Assembly (NCBI GenBank): GCA_012270665.1
Contig: JAAXHY010000379.1
Span: forward strand, 1 to 12,545
Length of the DNA: 12,545 nt
Direction: 5' to 3'
Source of the DNA: Dehalococcoidia bacterium
GTDB lineage: Bacteria; Chloroflexota; Dehalococcoidia; SAR202; UBA11138
Shown: in pieces, positions 1 through 6,426 of the stretch
Layout of the letters: the number at the start of each line of letters is the position of its first letter
Numbering within the stretch: the first letter of the stretch is position 1
Made by a program: the position numbers and the translations under genes
Notes under the pieces: model-generated
Told to the model about the DNA's origin: nothing
The model's database searches: none
The model's input: only the letters and a program-made list of their open reading frames with translations

Positions 1-285
1 GGTTGGACGCCCTTGCACTGGGCGGCGCGCGACAGCGAGAACCCGGAGGTGGTGGAACTGCTCATCGAGCGCGGCGCGGATATCAACGTGAAGAATGCCT
101 ACAACGGTTTCACGCCGTTACATTGGGCGGCGCGCGGCAACGAGAATCCAGAGGTAGTGGAGTTGCTCGTCAAGAGAGGCGCGGATATCGAAGCGAAGAC
201 CGACAGCGGTGATACGCCGTGTGATGTCGCGGGCAGCGCGCTGGACGGGACCGACGTCCTCCGACGGCTCTGTTCGCCTAGCTAG
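1..285 (+). CDS. Ankyrin-repeat protein, C-terminal fragment
   Basis: The reading frame is open from the first base, so the gene starts outside the window and ends at the TAG at 283-285. It encodes 94 visible residues. Two nearly identical ankyrin units begin with TPLHWAAR at 7 and again at 112, and each continues ENPEVVELL then RGADI. A third, degenerate unit (GDTPCDVAGSALDGTDVLRRL) caps the end. The repeat period is 105 bases or 35 residues. The classic ankyrin length is 33, and the extra residues sit around the ENP segment between the two helices. Ankyrin repeats are protein-binding scaffolds, but the partner cannot be told from this piece. The two copies differ mostly at third codon positions, which suggests a fairly recent internal duplication. 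The fold is certain; the function is unknown. Confidence 0.85.
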   Translation, partial: GWTPLHWAARDSENPEVVELLIERGADINVKNAYNGFTPLHWAARGNENPEVVELLVKRGADIEAKTDSGDTPCDVAGSALDGTDVLRRLCSPS

Positions 286-478
286 GGGCGTCTCTGAGCC
301 AACCGGCAGTCGGCGAGGGGATGAACCTCAGCGCTTTGGCGCCAGGGCCTTCAGAGTCGTGTGGTGTACCATATTCCTGAGTTGAATGACCAGAACGATA
401 TAAGCCAAGATATATAAAACCACAGAAGCATACGAGAGAATCCGCGGCTTGATTCAATGAACTAACCGGAGGTCGGTA
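286..478. other. Intergenic spacer before the aldo/keto reductase
   Basis: No convincing gene is present on either strand. The right half (about 395-420) is AT-rich, with TATAAG at 399-404 and TATATA at 411-416 as possible -10 elements. Neither has a good -35 at the proper distance, so I call no promoter. The ribosome binding site of the next gene lies at 468-472. Confidence 0.5.
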
Positions 479-1348
479 ATGGAGAAGCGGGTACTGGGAC
501 GCACGGGACATGAGAGTACGGTCGTCACGTTCGGGGCGTTCGGCGTTGGATATGTTGGCCAGGATGAGGCGGACGAGGCTATCCGGCTCGTACTCGATCA
601 TGGTGTGAATCACATTGACATAGCGCCGTCTTATGGGGAGTCTATGGAGCGTATGGCGCCCTGGATGCCGGAGATACGGGACGGCGTGTTTCTGGGGTCA
701 AAGACTCGTTTCAGATCCAGGGATGAAGCATGGCGTGACGTCGAGAGCATCATGAAGAGGATGAACGTCGAGGATTTCGACCTGTTCCAGCTTCATTCGG
801 TCGTCAATCTCGACGAACTGGACAAGGCAACCGCAAAGGGCGGGGCGCTGGAGACTCTGGTGGAGATGAAAGAGCAGGGTCTGACGAAGTGGCTCGGCAT
901 CACGGGGCATGGGCCGTTCGTGCCGAGCACGATTCTGGAAGGTCTGCGGAGGTTCGATTTCGATACGGTCATGTTCCCGTTAAGTCCGGCGATGGCGCGG
1001 AACCCGGGATACAGGCGCGACTCTGAGTCGCTCCTGGAGGAAGCGAACGCCCGGAATGTCGGCATTCAGACTATCAAGATGATAGCGCGCGGCGGGTGGA
1101 ACGGCAGCGAGAGGGATTGCCACACGTGGTATGACCCGCACCGCGAGCAGGAGGACATTGACAAGTCGCTGTGGTGGGTGTTGTCCCAGCCGATGCACAC
1201 GGCTCCAAGCTGTGGTGAGATAAGCGTGCTGCCCAAGGTACTTGACGCGGCGGAGCGATTCTGTCCATTAAGCAAGACCGAACAGGAAGCAGTCGTCGCC
1301 TCCCAGAGTCCGCCGATGCCACACCCGGCGCTGGCGATACCGGCTTAA
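479..1348 (+). CDS. Aldo/keto reductase family oxidoreductase
   Basis: A protein of 289 residues, with GGAGG at 468-472 six bases before the ATG. The N-terminus (KRVLGRTG) is the typical beta-hairpin start of bacterial aldo/keto reductases. The catalytic tetrad is visible: Asp47 and Tyr52 in HIDIAPSYGES, Lys75 in GSKTRF and His106 in LFQLHS. The family reduces aldehydes and ketones with NADPH in a TIM barrel in the cytoplasm. The later barrel part, GITGH at about 140 and QTIKMIARGGW at about 198, follows the arrangement of AKRs annotated as general predicted oxidoreductases. The length is a little short for the family (usually 280-330) but it looks complete. The C-terminus CPLSKTEQEAV matches the closing helix seen in relatives. 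Substrate is unknown. It appears to be a single-gene unit, with 87 bases before the next gene. Confidence 0.88.
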   Translation: MEKRVLGRTGHESTVVTFGAFGVGYVGQDEADEAIRLVLDHGVNHIDIAPSYGESMERMAPWMPEIRDGVFLGSKTRFRSRDEAWRDVESIMKRMNVEDFDLFQLHSVVNLDELDKATAKGGALETLVEMKEQGLTKWLGITGHGPFVPSTILEGLRRFDFDTVMFPLSPAMARNPGYRRDSESLLEEANARNVGIQTIKMIARGGWNGSERDCHTWYDPHREQEDIDKSLWWVLSQPMHTAPSCGEISVLPKVLDAAERFCPLSKTEQEAVVASQSPPMPHPALAIPA

Positions 1349-1383
1349 TGCGGGACATCCTATGGTGAGAAACTCTACAGTGA

Positions 1384-1412
1384 TTGTTAGGTTCGTGTGC
1401 GTACAGTATGAT
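1384..1412 (+). promoter_or_regulatory. Sigma70-like promoter for the DUF5678/retropepsin pair
   Basis: TTGTTA at 1384-1389 and TATGAT at 1407-1412 are separated by exactly 17 bases. They match the -35 and -10 consensus at 4 of 6 and 5 of 6 positions. Transcription would begin near 1419, giving a leader of about 17 bases that contains the GGGAGG site at 1424-1429. This indicates that the pair is transcribed independently of the aldo/keto reductase. Prediction from sequence only. Confidence 0.55.
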
Positions 1413-1435
1413 TCAATTGAAAAGGGAGGCGCGCA

Positions 1436-1741
1436 ATGGCTGCTTCAGAGAAGAATACTCCCTCGATAGACCTTGTGGAGATAGTTGAGAAGATGGGCGG
1501 CGCAGGGCGCATACGCCAAGACTTTCGCAACTTCTCTCACCGGATCGAGCGATTGGACGCGCGACGCGATGAATTGAAGAAACGTTATCCTGACAAATGG
1601 GTGGCATTGCTAGACGACGGAGGAGTAATCGCGTCGGACAGACTCAGCGATGTTCTGGAAGAACTAGATGGACGAGGCATATCCCGAAGGAAAGCGATAG
1701 TGAAGCTAATGGAAACAAAGCCATCCGTAACCATCATATGA
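1436..1741 (+). CDS. Small DUF5678-like protein
   Basis: A protein of 101 residues. GGGAGG at 1424-1429 stands six bases before the ATG. The first half (about 10-50) is charged and predicted helical. The second half (about 50-101) has the pattern YPDKWVALLDDGGVIAS, then a DVLEEL helix with GRGISRRKAIV, then a short strand SVTII. This is the layout I associate with the DUF5678 family of short bacterial and archaeal proteins, where a WVAL strand is followed by a turn, a helix and a closing strand. The function of that family is not established. The stop TGA overlaps the ATG of the next gene (ATGA, 1738-1741), so the two are probably translationally coupled. Its partner encodes a retropepsin-like protease, which makes this the small member of a two-gene module. 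The family call rests on pattern memory only. Confidence 0.7.
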   Translation: MAASEKNTPSIDLVEIVEKMGGAGRIRQDFRNFSHRIERLDARRDELKKRYPDKWVALLDDGGVIASDRLSDVLEELDGRGISRRKAIVKLMETKPSVTII

Positions 1742-2164
1742 TTATCGGAAGATTCGACGAGTATGGGCGGCCATTTATTCGTGGCCGTCTTTTCATTCCA
1801 CGACTGGGCATTGATTCTGAAATTGACTTTCTGTTGGACACCGGCGCTGATGTCACTTGCCTACACCCCGGCGATTTGAGACTGATCAGGATAGGAGTGG
1901 ACTTCATACCCAGTGAGAGCGTCGTAGAACCCAGCGGGATTGGAGGCAAGGGTCGTTATTTTGAAGAGACCGCGGTTTGTTCTTCGAGGATAATTCTACG
2001 CTGAGATTGTATGCTATAAACTTGTACATAGCCGAGCCCAACGAGGATATGGAACATCTGCCATCGTATTGGGACGTGACGTAATAAATCGGTGGTCTAT
2101 GGCTTACGACCTGGTAAATGACAGGCTGGACTTCGTAACTCGCTCATCGGACGCCACGATTTAG
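1738..2164 (+). pseudogene. Retropepsin-like aspartic protease, broken by two frameshifts
   Basis: Starting at the ATG at 1738, the frame encodes a strand-rich N-terminus with FLLDTGAD at residues 31-38. This is the active-site signature of retroviral-type aspartic proteases. The first frame ends at 2002-2004. If one base is restored near 1976-1978 (run of three T), the reading continues as LFFEDNSTLRLYAINLYIAE up to PS. If a second base is restored near 2066-2069, it continues as LGRDVINRWSMAYDLVNDRL to the TAG at 2162-2164. The restored protein of about 142 residues has the normal length and the hydrophobic-hydrophobic-Gly motif (LGRDV) expected near the end of single-domain retropepsins, which act as dimers. 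Both lesions are single-base losses. They may be true decay or assembly errors. There is no second start or RBS to rescue the C-terminal part. The start overlaps the DUF5678-like gene by ATGA. Confidence 0.75.
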
Positions 2165-2176
2165 AATAAGCGGTGA

Positions 2177-3370
2177 CTAGACGATTTTGTTCCTTCTGAG
2201 GTCAGCGACTCCCTCGGCGGTCATTCCGAGCAGGGTAGTCAGCACTTCTTCGGAGTGTTCGCCCAGCAGTGGAGGGGGAGTTACTGCCACATCGTTGCCT
2301 TCGACCTTGATGGGGCAGCCTATTACCTGGTATTCGCCGCGTATGGGGTCATCTATGTCCAAGACCATCTCCCGCGCTTTGAGATGCGGGTCTTGGAGAA
2401 CCTCGCAGGAGTCCTGGACGGCTCCGGCGGCTATGCCGAGTTCGGTCAGCGTTCGCATGGCTTCGTACTTGGTCATGGTTCGAGTCCAGGAGGTGATGAT
2501 TTCCGAAACCTCGTCAGGGCGCTGTTCCCTGGCCTCGTAGGTGGAGTAGCGGGGGTCGCCTATCAGGTCGGCGCGGTCGGCGAGCGCGAGTATCGTGTCC
2601 CAGGAGTCGCCTGCCAGGACTATGGCGATGTAGTCGTCCGGGCCATCCGGCTTGCATGGGTAGATCATGGGCGGGCCACCCCATGCGGTGTTGCCCTGTC
2701 TTTCGACAGGCCGGCCAGTGTTGAAGGTGTCAATCATGCGGATTCGCATGAGGTTGACGATTCCGTCCTGCATCGAGACCTCGACGCGCTGCGCTTCACC
2801 CGTAGCATCGCGCGCCCTGAGAGCGGCGAGCATTCCGATTCCGGCGTGAAGTCCGGTGCCCGAGTCGCCGACGCCGGGCGCGACGAACGTGGGAGGCCCT
2901 CCGGGTTCGCCCTGGGCGCTCATCGCTCCGCCCGCAGCCTGTGCTATATGCTCGAAGCTCTTGATGTGGGAGTTGGGGCCGTAGGCGCCGAATCCCTTGA
3001 TGGTGCAGTAAACGATTTGTGGGTTCGCTTTCTTGAGCACATCGTAGCCGAGATCGAACCGCTCCATCTGGCCGGGGCCGTAGTTCTCGGCCACGATGTC
3101 GGCTTTTTCAACCAGTTTCAGGAATAGTTCGCGTCCGCGTTCGGTCTTCAGGTTGAGGGTGACGCTTCGCTTGTTGGCGTTGAATACGATGAAGTAGAAG
3201 CTATCTACTCCGTCTTCGATGGCGCGTTCACGGCGGGTGCGGTCGCCGATGCCCGGCTCTTCCACCTTGATGACGTCCGCTCCGAGAAACGCGAATAGCT
3301 GGGTGCAGGAGGGACCCGCCTGCACCTGGGTGAGATCAACGATCCGAATTCCTTCCAATGGCCCGGGCAT
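2177..3370 (-). CDS. CaiB/BaiF (family III) CoA-transferase, formyl-CoA-transferase-like
   Basis: A protein of 397 residues; AAAGGAG lies seven bases before the ATG. Family III enzymes move CoA between carboxylic acids through an aspartyl-CoA thioester. The N-terminus (IRIVDLTQVQAGPSCTQ, FLGADVIKVE, NANKRSVTLNLK) closely follows formyl-CoA:oxalate CoA-transferase. Gln17 and the catalytic Asp169 in GVGDSGTG fall at the same numbers as in the Oxalobacter enzyme. The end (PPLLGEHSEEVL) is also typical. However, the region that carries the flexible glycine loop in true formyl-CoA transferases reads GNTAWGGPP here (about 226-234), and the protein is about 30 residues shorter. Substrate is therefore uncertain: formyl/oxalyl-CoA or another small or branched acid. 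It lies 88 bases downstream of the SelA-like gene and is probably co-transcribed with it. Confidence 0.92.
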   Translation of the reverse strand: MPGPLEGIRIVDLTQVQAGPSCTQLFAFLGADVIKVEEPGIGDRTRRERAIEDGVDSFYFIVFNANKRSVTLNLKTERGRELFLKLVEKADIVAENYGPGQMERFDLGYDVLKKANPQIVYCTIKGFGAYGPNSHIKSFEHIAQAAGGAMSAQGEPGGPPTFVAPGVGDSGTGLHAGIGMLAALRARDATGEAQRVEVSMQDGIVNLMRIRMIDTFNTGRPVERQGNTAWGGPPMIYPCKPDGPDDYIAIVLAGDSWDTILALADRADLIGDPRYSTYEAREQRPDEVSEIITSWTRTMTKYEAMRTLTELGIAAGAVQDSCEVLQDPHLKAREMVLDIDDPIRGEYQVIGCPIKVEGNDVAVTPPPLLGEHSEEVLTTLLGMTAEGVADLRRNKIV

Positions 3371-3405
3371 TTGGACACTCCTTTGATGGGTCTCCCAAAC
3401 TGATA

Positions 3406-3428
3406 GGGGCGGGTTGCAGTCCCGCCCC
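3406..3428. repeat. Perfect GC-rich palindrome between two minus-strand genes
   Basis: GGGGCGGG (3406-3413) and CCCGCCCC (3421-3428) form an 8-base-pair perfect stem with a 7-base loop. It sits in the 88-base gap between the SelA-like stop and the CoA-transferase start. On the minus strand the stem is followed by TATCAGTTTGG, which is not a good U-tract, so a strong intrinsic terminator is unlikely. It could reduce read-through, stabilise the upstream mRNA, or be a copy of a dispersed intergenic palindrome. Only one copy is in this window. Confidence 0.6.
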
Positions 3429-3458
3429 AGTGTGAAGTCGGTAAGGTCGAACTTCTGG

Positions 3459-4607
3459 TTAGCGTCCGAACTCGGCGGCTATTCGCTGGCCTACGATGTC
3501 TTCCTCGCCCTCGTAGAGGCCGAAGACGTGGATGTCTATGTGTTCCTCTCCCTCGCGGACGCGCGTCCAGATGGGCGGATCTCCCGCCTTGAGCCTGTCC
3601 ACCAGTTCCTGCGCGGAGAATCCTGCCACTTCGGGGTCAACCTCGATATGCACGCCGAAGGGCTGGTGTCCGATGATGTTGTCCATCATTTCGACCTTCA
3701 GTCCGGGAATGCCTGTGATGCGCGCGAGGATGGCCTGGCTTCTCTGTTCGGCTTCGGCGAGGCGTGACTCGTGGTCCATGGTGAACCAGCGATGAACGGC
3801 GGCGACCGCGCCTATCATCTCCTGTCGGTCAACCTTGTGGGGGCGACCGATGCCGCGGATTCGGCGTCCCTCGTATCCGACGAAGGACTGGTATCCGAGC
3901 TTGCGTATGAAGTCCTCGGTGCCGAGCGCCAGTCCGGTGGATTGGGGGGCGCCCATGTACTTGGCGGCTATGCACTGGAAGTCGGCGCCCATGCGGACGT
4001 ACTTTCCGAAGTTGTCGAGCGGGTATATCTGTCCCGCGGCGTCAACGGTCACGGCCACGCCGCGCTCGCGCGCGATTTCTATGCAGTCCTCAAGCGGCAG
4101 GATGTTGGGGTCTGGTTCCTGCTCGACAGCGTAGAAGTGGACTGCGGCGGTGTTCGGGCCGATGGCGTTTTCCAAGTCCTCACGAGAGGTTCCGTCGTCA
4201 GAGCCAAACTCGACGAGTTTCGCGCCCGATGTTTCGAGGCAGCGGTCGTACCAGTACCTCTGCCGACGCTGGATGAGGAATTCGTTCTTCATCCCGGTAG
4301 TGTCGGGGAGTTGCTGTATCCGGTCGTCGTCGTCGCCGGCCATGACAGCGGCGGCGGCTAGGGTGAGGGCTGAACCGGCGCCGGAGGTAATCCAGGCGGC
4401 AGGCACGTCGGCCATGTCCGCCACAGCGCGGCCGGCCTTCTCTTCGAGTTCCATCAGAGGAATGTAGGCCACGCCCGCGGCCTCCATCGCCTCCTTGACC
4501 TCCGGAACGGGTGTGGAGCCGCCCAGCATGGTCACACTGCCGATAGCGTTTATGACAGGCTGAGCGCCGAGGTCTTTGTAAATCTGTCCCCAATTGGAGT
4601 CGGCCAT
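3459..4607 (-). CDS. SelA-like PLP-dependent enzyme (fold type I)
   Basis: A protein of 382 residues. The frame is open 42 codons further upstream, but the ATG at 4607 has a full AGGAGGT six bases before it and begins MADSNWGQIYKDLG, as relatives do. The Schiff-base lysine is Lys216 in AAKYMGAPQSTG, and the Asp that contacts the pyridine nitrogen is Asp189 in VTVDAAGQ. The phosphate-cup segment is TSGAGSAL at 74-81. This is the selenocysteine-synthase (SelA)-related group, which also includes D-glucosaminate-6-phosphate ammonia-lyase. Members eliminate or replace a beta or alpha substituent on amino acids. No selenocysteine genes (SelB, SelC) are nearby and the length is below SelA (about 460), so a catabolic lyase or racemase-like role is more likely. 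Followed by the CoA-transferase. Confidence 0.85.
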   Translation of the reverse strand: MADSNWGQIYKDLGAQPVINAIGSVTMLGGSTPVPEVKEAMEAAGVAYIPLMELEEKAGRAVADMADVPAAWITSGAGSALTLAAAAVMAGDDDDRIQQLPDTTGMKNEFLIQRRQRYWYDRCLETSGAKLVEFGSDDGTSREDLENAIGPNTAAVHFYAVEQEPDPNILPLEDCIEIARERGVAVTVDAAGQIYPLDNFGKYVRMGADFQCIAAKYMGAPQSTGLALGTEDFIRKLGYQSFVGYEGRRIRGIGRPHKVDRQEMIGAVAAVHRWFTMDHESRLAEAEQRSQAILARITGIPGLKVEMMDNIIGHQPFGVHIEVDPEVAGFSAQELVDRLKAGDPPIWTRVREGEEHIDIHVFGLYEGEEDIVGQRIAAEFGR

Positions 4608-4630
4608 TAGAGTACCTCCTAAAATAGCCT

Positions 4631-4651
4631 GACCGCTGACGGTCGCAGCGG
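4631..4651 (-). promoter_or_regulatory. Two mutually exclusive hairpins in the SelA-like gene leader
   Basis: Hairpin A pairs GACCG (4631-4635) with CGGTC (4640-4644) around a 4-base loop. Hairpin B pairs CCGCTG (4633-4638) with CAGCGG (4646-4651) around a 7-base loop. They share bases, so only one can form at a time. Both lie between the predicted promoter (4681-4708) and the ribosome binding site. This could be an attenuator-like switch or chance in GC-rich DNA. No known riboswitch class was recognised. Confidence 0.3.
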
Positions 4652-4680
4652 CGGGCTGTGTGTACTGATTTCCGTTTGCC

Positions 4681-4708
4681 AGTATATACCAATGTGGATA
4701 AGCGTCAA
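4681..4708 (-). promoter_or_regulatory. Sigma70-like promoter for the SelA-like/CoA-transferase unit
   Basis: Read on the minus strand, TTGACG (4708-4703) is followed after 16 bases by TATACT (4686-4681). Each matches the consensus at 5 of 6 positions. Transcription would start near 4674, leaving a leader of about 65 bases before the ATG at 4607. It lies just downstream of the MBL-fold stop, so the two downstream genes can be expressed apart from the MBL gene. Confidence 0.6.
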
Positions 4709-4738
4709 CGACCCTTCCGATAAATTCAGCCACAAGGG

Positions 4739-5578
4739 TTAAATCACCTGCCAGTAGCGACGGCCCTCGATCCTTACGAACCTGCCTACGTGCCGGTCGG
4801 GATGGAAGTGGCCTGCCGCTACCAGCATTTCTTCGCGCTCAGCCCTGTCCATGAATGCCTTGCGGGAGCGGCGGGTGTCATCGGGACTGGTGTCCACGAA
4901 GGCGCACCAGTCGGGTTCGTGGATCTGAACAGGGTTGTGTATCAGGTCGCCGATGATCGCGGCCTTTTCACCCTGGGAACTTATGAGTATGACCTGGTGG
5001 CCGGGAGTGTGGCCGGGCGTTTCCAGGGTGGTTATTTCGTCTGTCACATTGTGACCGTCGTCTATGAACTCTATGATGCCGAGGTCGTTGAGCGGTATGA
5101 CGTTCTGGGAGATGTGGGGCGCGTCGGGGAGTACGTCGGGCTGCATGAAGTGTTCCCAGTCCTTGCGCGGGCCGAGGTACTGCGCCCTGGGGAAGTAGGG
5201 CTTGTCGGTGTCGCCGGAACTGTCCACGTTCCAACCGACGTGGTCGGGGTGAAGGTGGGTGTGTATGACGATGTCCACGTCGTTCGGGCCGACGCCCTTG
5301 GCGCGCATCTGGCCGATGAGATCGCCTGTGCGGCCTTCGAGGTGGGCGTGCGGGCCGGGTCCCATACCGGTGTCCACGAGGATGGTCTTGCCCTGGGACC
5401 TCACGAAGAAAGAGCCGTAGTATAGCTGGAGCAGTCCGTTTTCGAGGACTTCGTCCTCGTAAGGCGCCCAAGCCTCACGCGGATGGTCCCGGATGAAGAT
5501 AGTAGGGTCGCGCGGCGGGGGAACCATGTCCAGAACGGCGACGATTTCGACGTTTCCGACTTGTATGCTATCTGCCAT
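4739..5578 (-). CDS. MBL-fold metallo-hydrolase (lactonase-like)
   Basis: A protein of 279 residues. The open frame runs far upstream, but the ATG at 5578 (MADSIQVGNVEIVAVLD) follows AGGAG by nine bases and fits the normal family start. The zinc site is complete: THLHPDH gives His108, His110, Asp112 and His113. TPGHTPGH gives His190, IIGD gives the bridging Asp211, and AAGHFHP gives His257 as the last ligand. This ligand set and length match quorum-quenching lactonase-like and related hydrolases that open esters, lactones or thioesters. There is no signal peptide, so it is cytoplasmic. It precedes the SelA-like and CoA-transferase genes on the same strand, 131 bases from the next start, but a promoter in that gap means co-transcription is not certain. 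Substrate is unknown. Confidence 0.9.
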   Translation of the reverse strand: MADSIQVGNVEIVAVLDMVPPPRDPTIFIRDHPREAWAPYEDEVLENGLLQLYYGSFFVRSQGKTILVDTGMGPGPHAHLEGRTGDLIGQMRAKGVGPNDVDIVIHTHLHPDHVGWNVDSSGDTDKPYFPRAQYLGPRKDWEHFMQPDVLPDAPHISQNVIPLNDLGIIEFIDDGHNVTDEITTLETPGHTPGHQVILISSQGEKAAIIGDLIHNPVQIHEPDWCAFVDTSPDDTRRSRKAFMDRAEREEMLVAAGHFHPDRHVGRFVRIEGRRYWQVI

Positions 5579-5642
5579 CTGCTGATTCTCCTGACATGTA
5601 TGTATGGGGGTTAGTGCGAGTGCAGACAGGATACCATGAACG

Positions 5643-5655
5643 GGACTACTAGTCC
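5643..5655. promoter_or_regulatory. Short palindrome between divergent genes
   Basis: GGACTA C TAGTCC is a perfect 13-base inverted repeat in the 145-base divergent spacer between the MBL-fold gene (start 5578) and the DUF6226-like gene (start 5724). It could be an operator acting on either side. No other copy was noticed in this window, and there is no regulator gene nearby to pair with it. Confidence 0.3.
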
Positions 5656-5723
5656 GGGAACGATGGCATGGCGAGTTGTTGTAGAATGGACGCGATGAAT
5701 AACTTCCATTCGAGGTAAGTGAA

Positions 5724-6407
5724 ATGAGCCGGGGCACTTGGGGTAAAGAGGGGCCTCCTGATGAGGCATATTCGAGGGTGACCGACCCCGAACGCTTTCG
5801 GCCGCTGCACGGGGCGGCGCTGCGGCTGATCGAACGGTTTGTGGCGGAATACGATATTGAAATGACTGAGGGGTATGAACTGGGCGATCTTGGCGTAAGT
5901 AGGGGTAGCATGGCTCGACCGACGATAAAGCTAAGTCCTAATGATCCCGACTGCGCTCCGGTCACGGTGGTTTTCACCGATTTTCCAGGGGTCAAAGTCA
6001 GGCTTGGGAAATGGAAAGAGGAGCCTTTTCCCGACTGCGGGTGCGATGCCTGCGATGAAGACGCCGATGAAGAGATTGCGTACATGGCTGAATTATTCGA
6101 GTCAGTGGTATCCGGAAGATTCTTGGAGGCTATACGAATACCGCGCTTCGGAGACGGCTTGGTAGGGTCGGCGTTCTCGGAGTCTGATATGCCTATGCCA
6201 GAGTCTGAGCGCGCCGATATACTGGAACGGCGCAAAGGAGGGCGCAACCCCTTCACAGTCTTCAGTGAGTCCGTTCTGACCAGTTATGAAAGGCTATCCC
6301 AGCAAGGCGTGAAGCGTTCCATAGCGCTGGAAATGTCAGGCGGGAAGTTACATTTGGAATACGACTGGAAGCCGTGGCCTCGCCGTCGACAGTCTCTCAT
6401 TGATTAG
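5724..6407 (+). CDS. DUF6226-like protein of unknown function
   Basis: A protein of 227 residues; GAGG at 5712-5715 is eight bases before the ATG. The N-terminal block AYSRVTDPERFRPLH (about 15-29) and the cysteine motif DCGCDACDED (Cys105, Cys107, Cys110) match what I remember of DUF6226, a family best known from actinomycetes. Upstream of the cysteines is a strand-rich stretch (VTVVFTDFPGVKVRLG). Downstream comes an acidic helix and then a region that differs from the short actinomycete forms. The C-terminus (WKPWPRRR) is basic. No membrane segment or signal peptide is present. The three clustered cysteines suggest a metal site or a disulfide, but no function is established. It leads a plus-strand run: the crotonase gene starts within about 20 bases of its stop. 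Confidence 0.7.
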   Translation: MSRGTWGKEGPPDEAYSRVTDPERFRPLHGAALRLIERFVAEYDIEMTEGYELGDLGVSRGSMARPTIKLSPNDPDCAPVTVVFTDFPGVKVRLGKWKEEPFPDCGCDACDEDADEEIAYMAELFESVVSGRFLEAIRIPRFGDGLVGSAFSESDMPMPESERADILERRKGGRNPFTVFSESVLTSYERLSQQGVKRSIALEMSGGKLHLEYDWKPWPRRRQSLID

Positions 6408-6426
6408 GACAGATGGAGGTCTGGTG

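Noticed and set aside
286..478. Promoter for the aldo/keto reductase
   Set aside because: AT-rich -10-like strings are present but none has a -35 box at 16-18 bases.
2255..3127. Long plus-strand frame of 290 codons
   Set aside because: It is the shadow of the CoA-transferase gene, which shows clear family motifs on the minus strand.
3459..4607. True selenocysteine synthase (SelA) with a selenoprotein system
   Set aside because: The protein is shorter than SelA, no SelB or tRNA-Sec is nearby, and the family includes many catabolic enzymes; no in-frame UGA selenoprotein is evident.
4608..4733. 42-residue extension of the SelA-like protein
   Set aside because: It overlaps the predicted promoter and leader, and the ATG at 4607 has a full AGGAGGT site.
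5579..6256. N-terminal extension of the MBL-fold frame upstream of 5578
   Set aside because: The extension is antisense to the DUF6226-like gene, is rich in Ser and Arg and lacks family similarity; the start at 5578 has a ribosome binding site and a normal family N-terminus.
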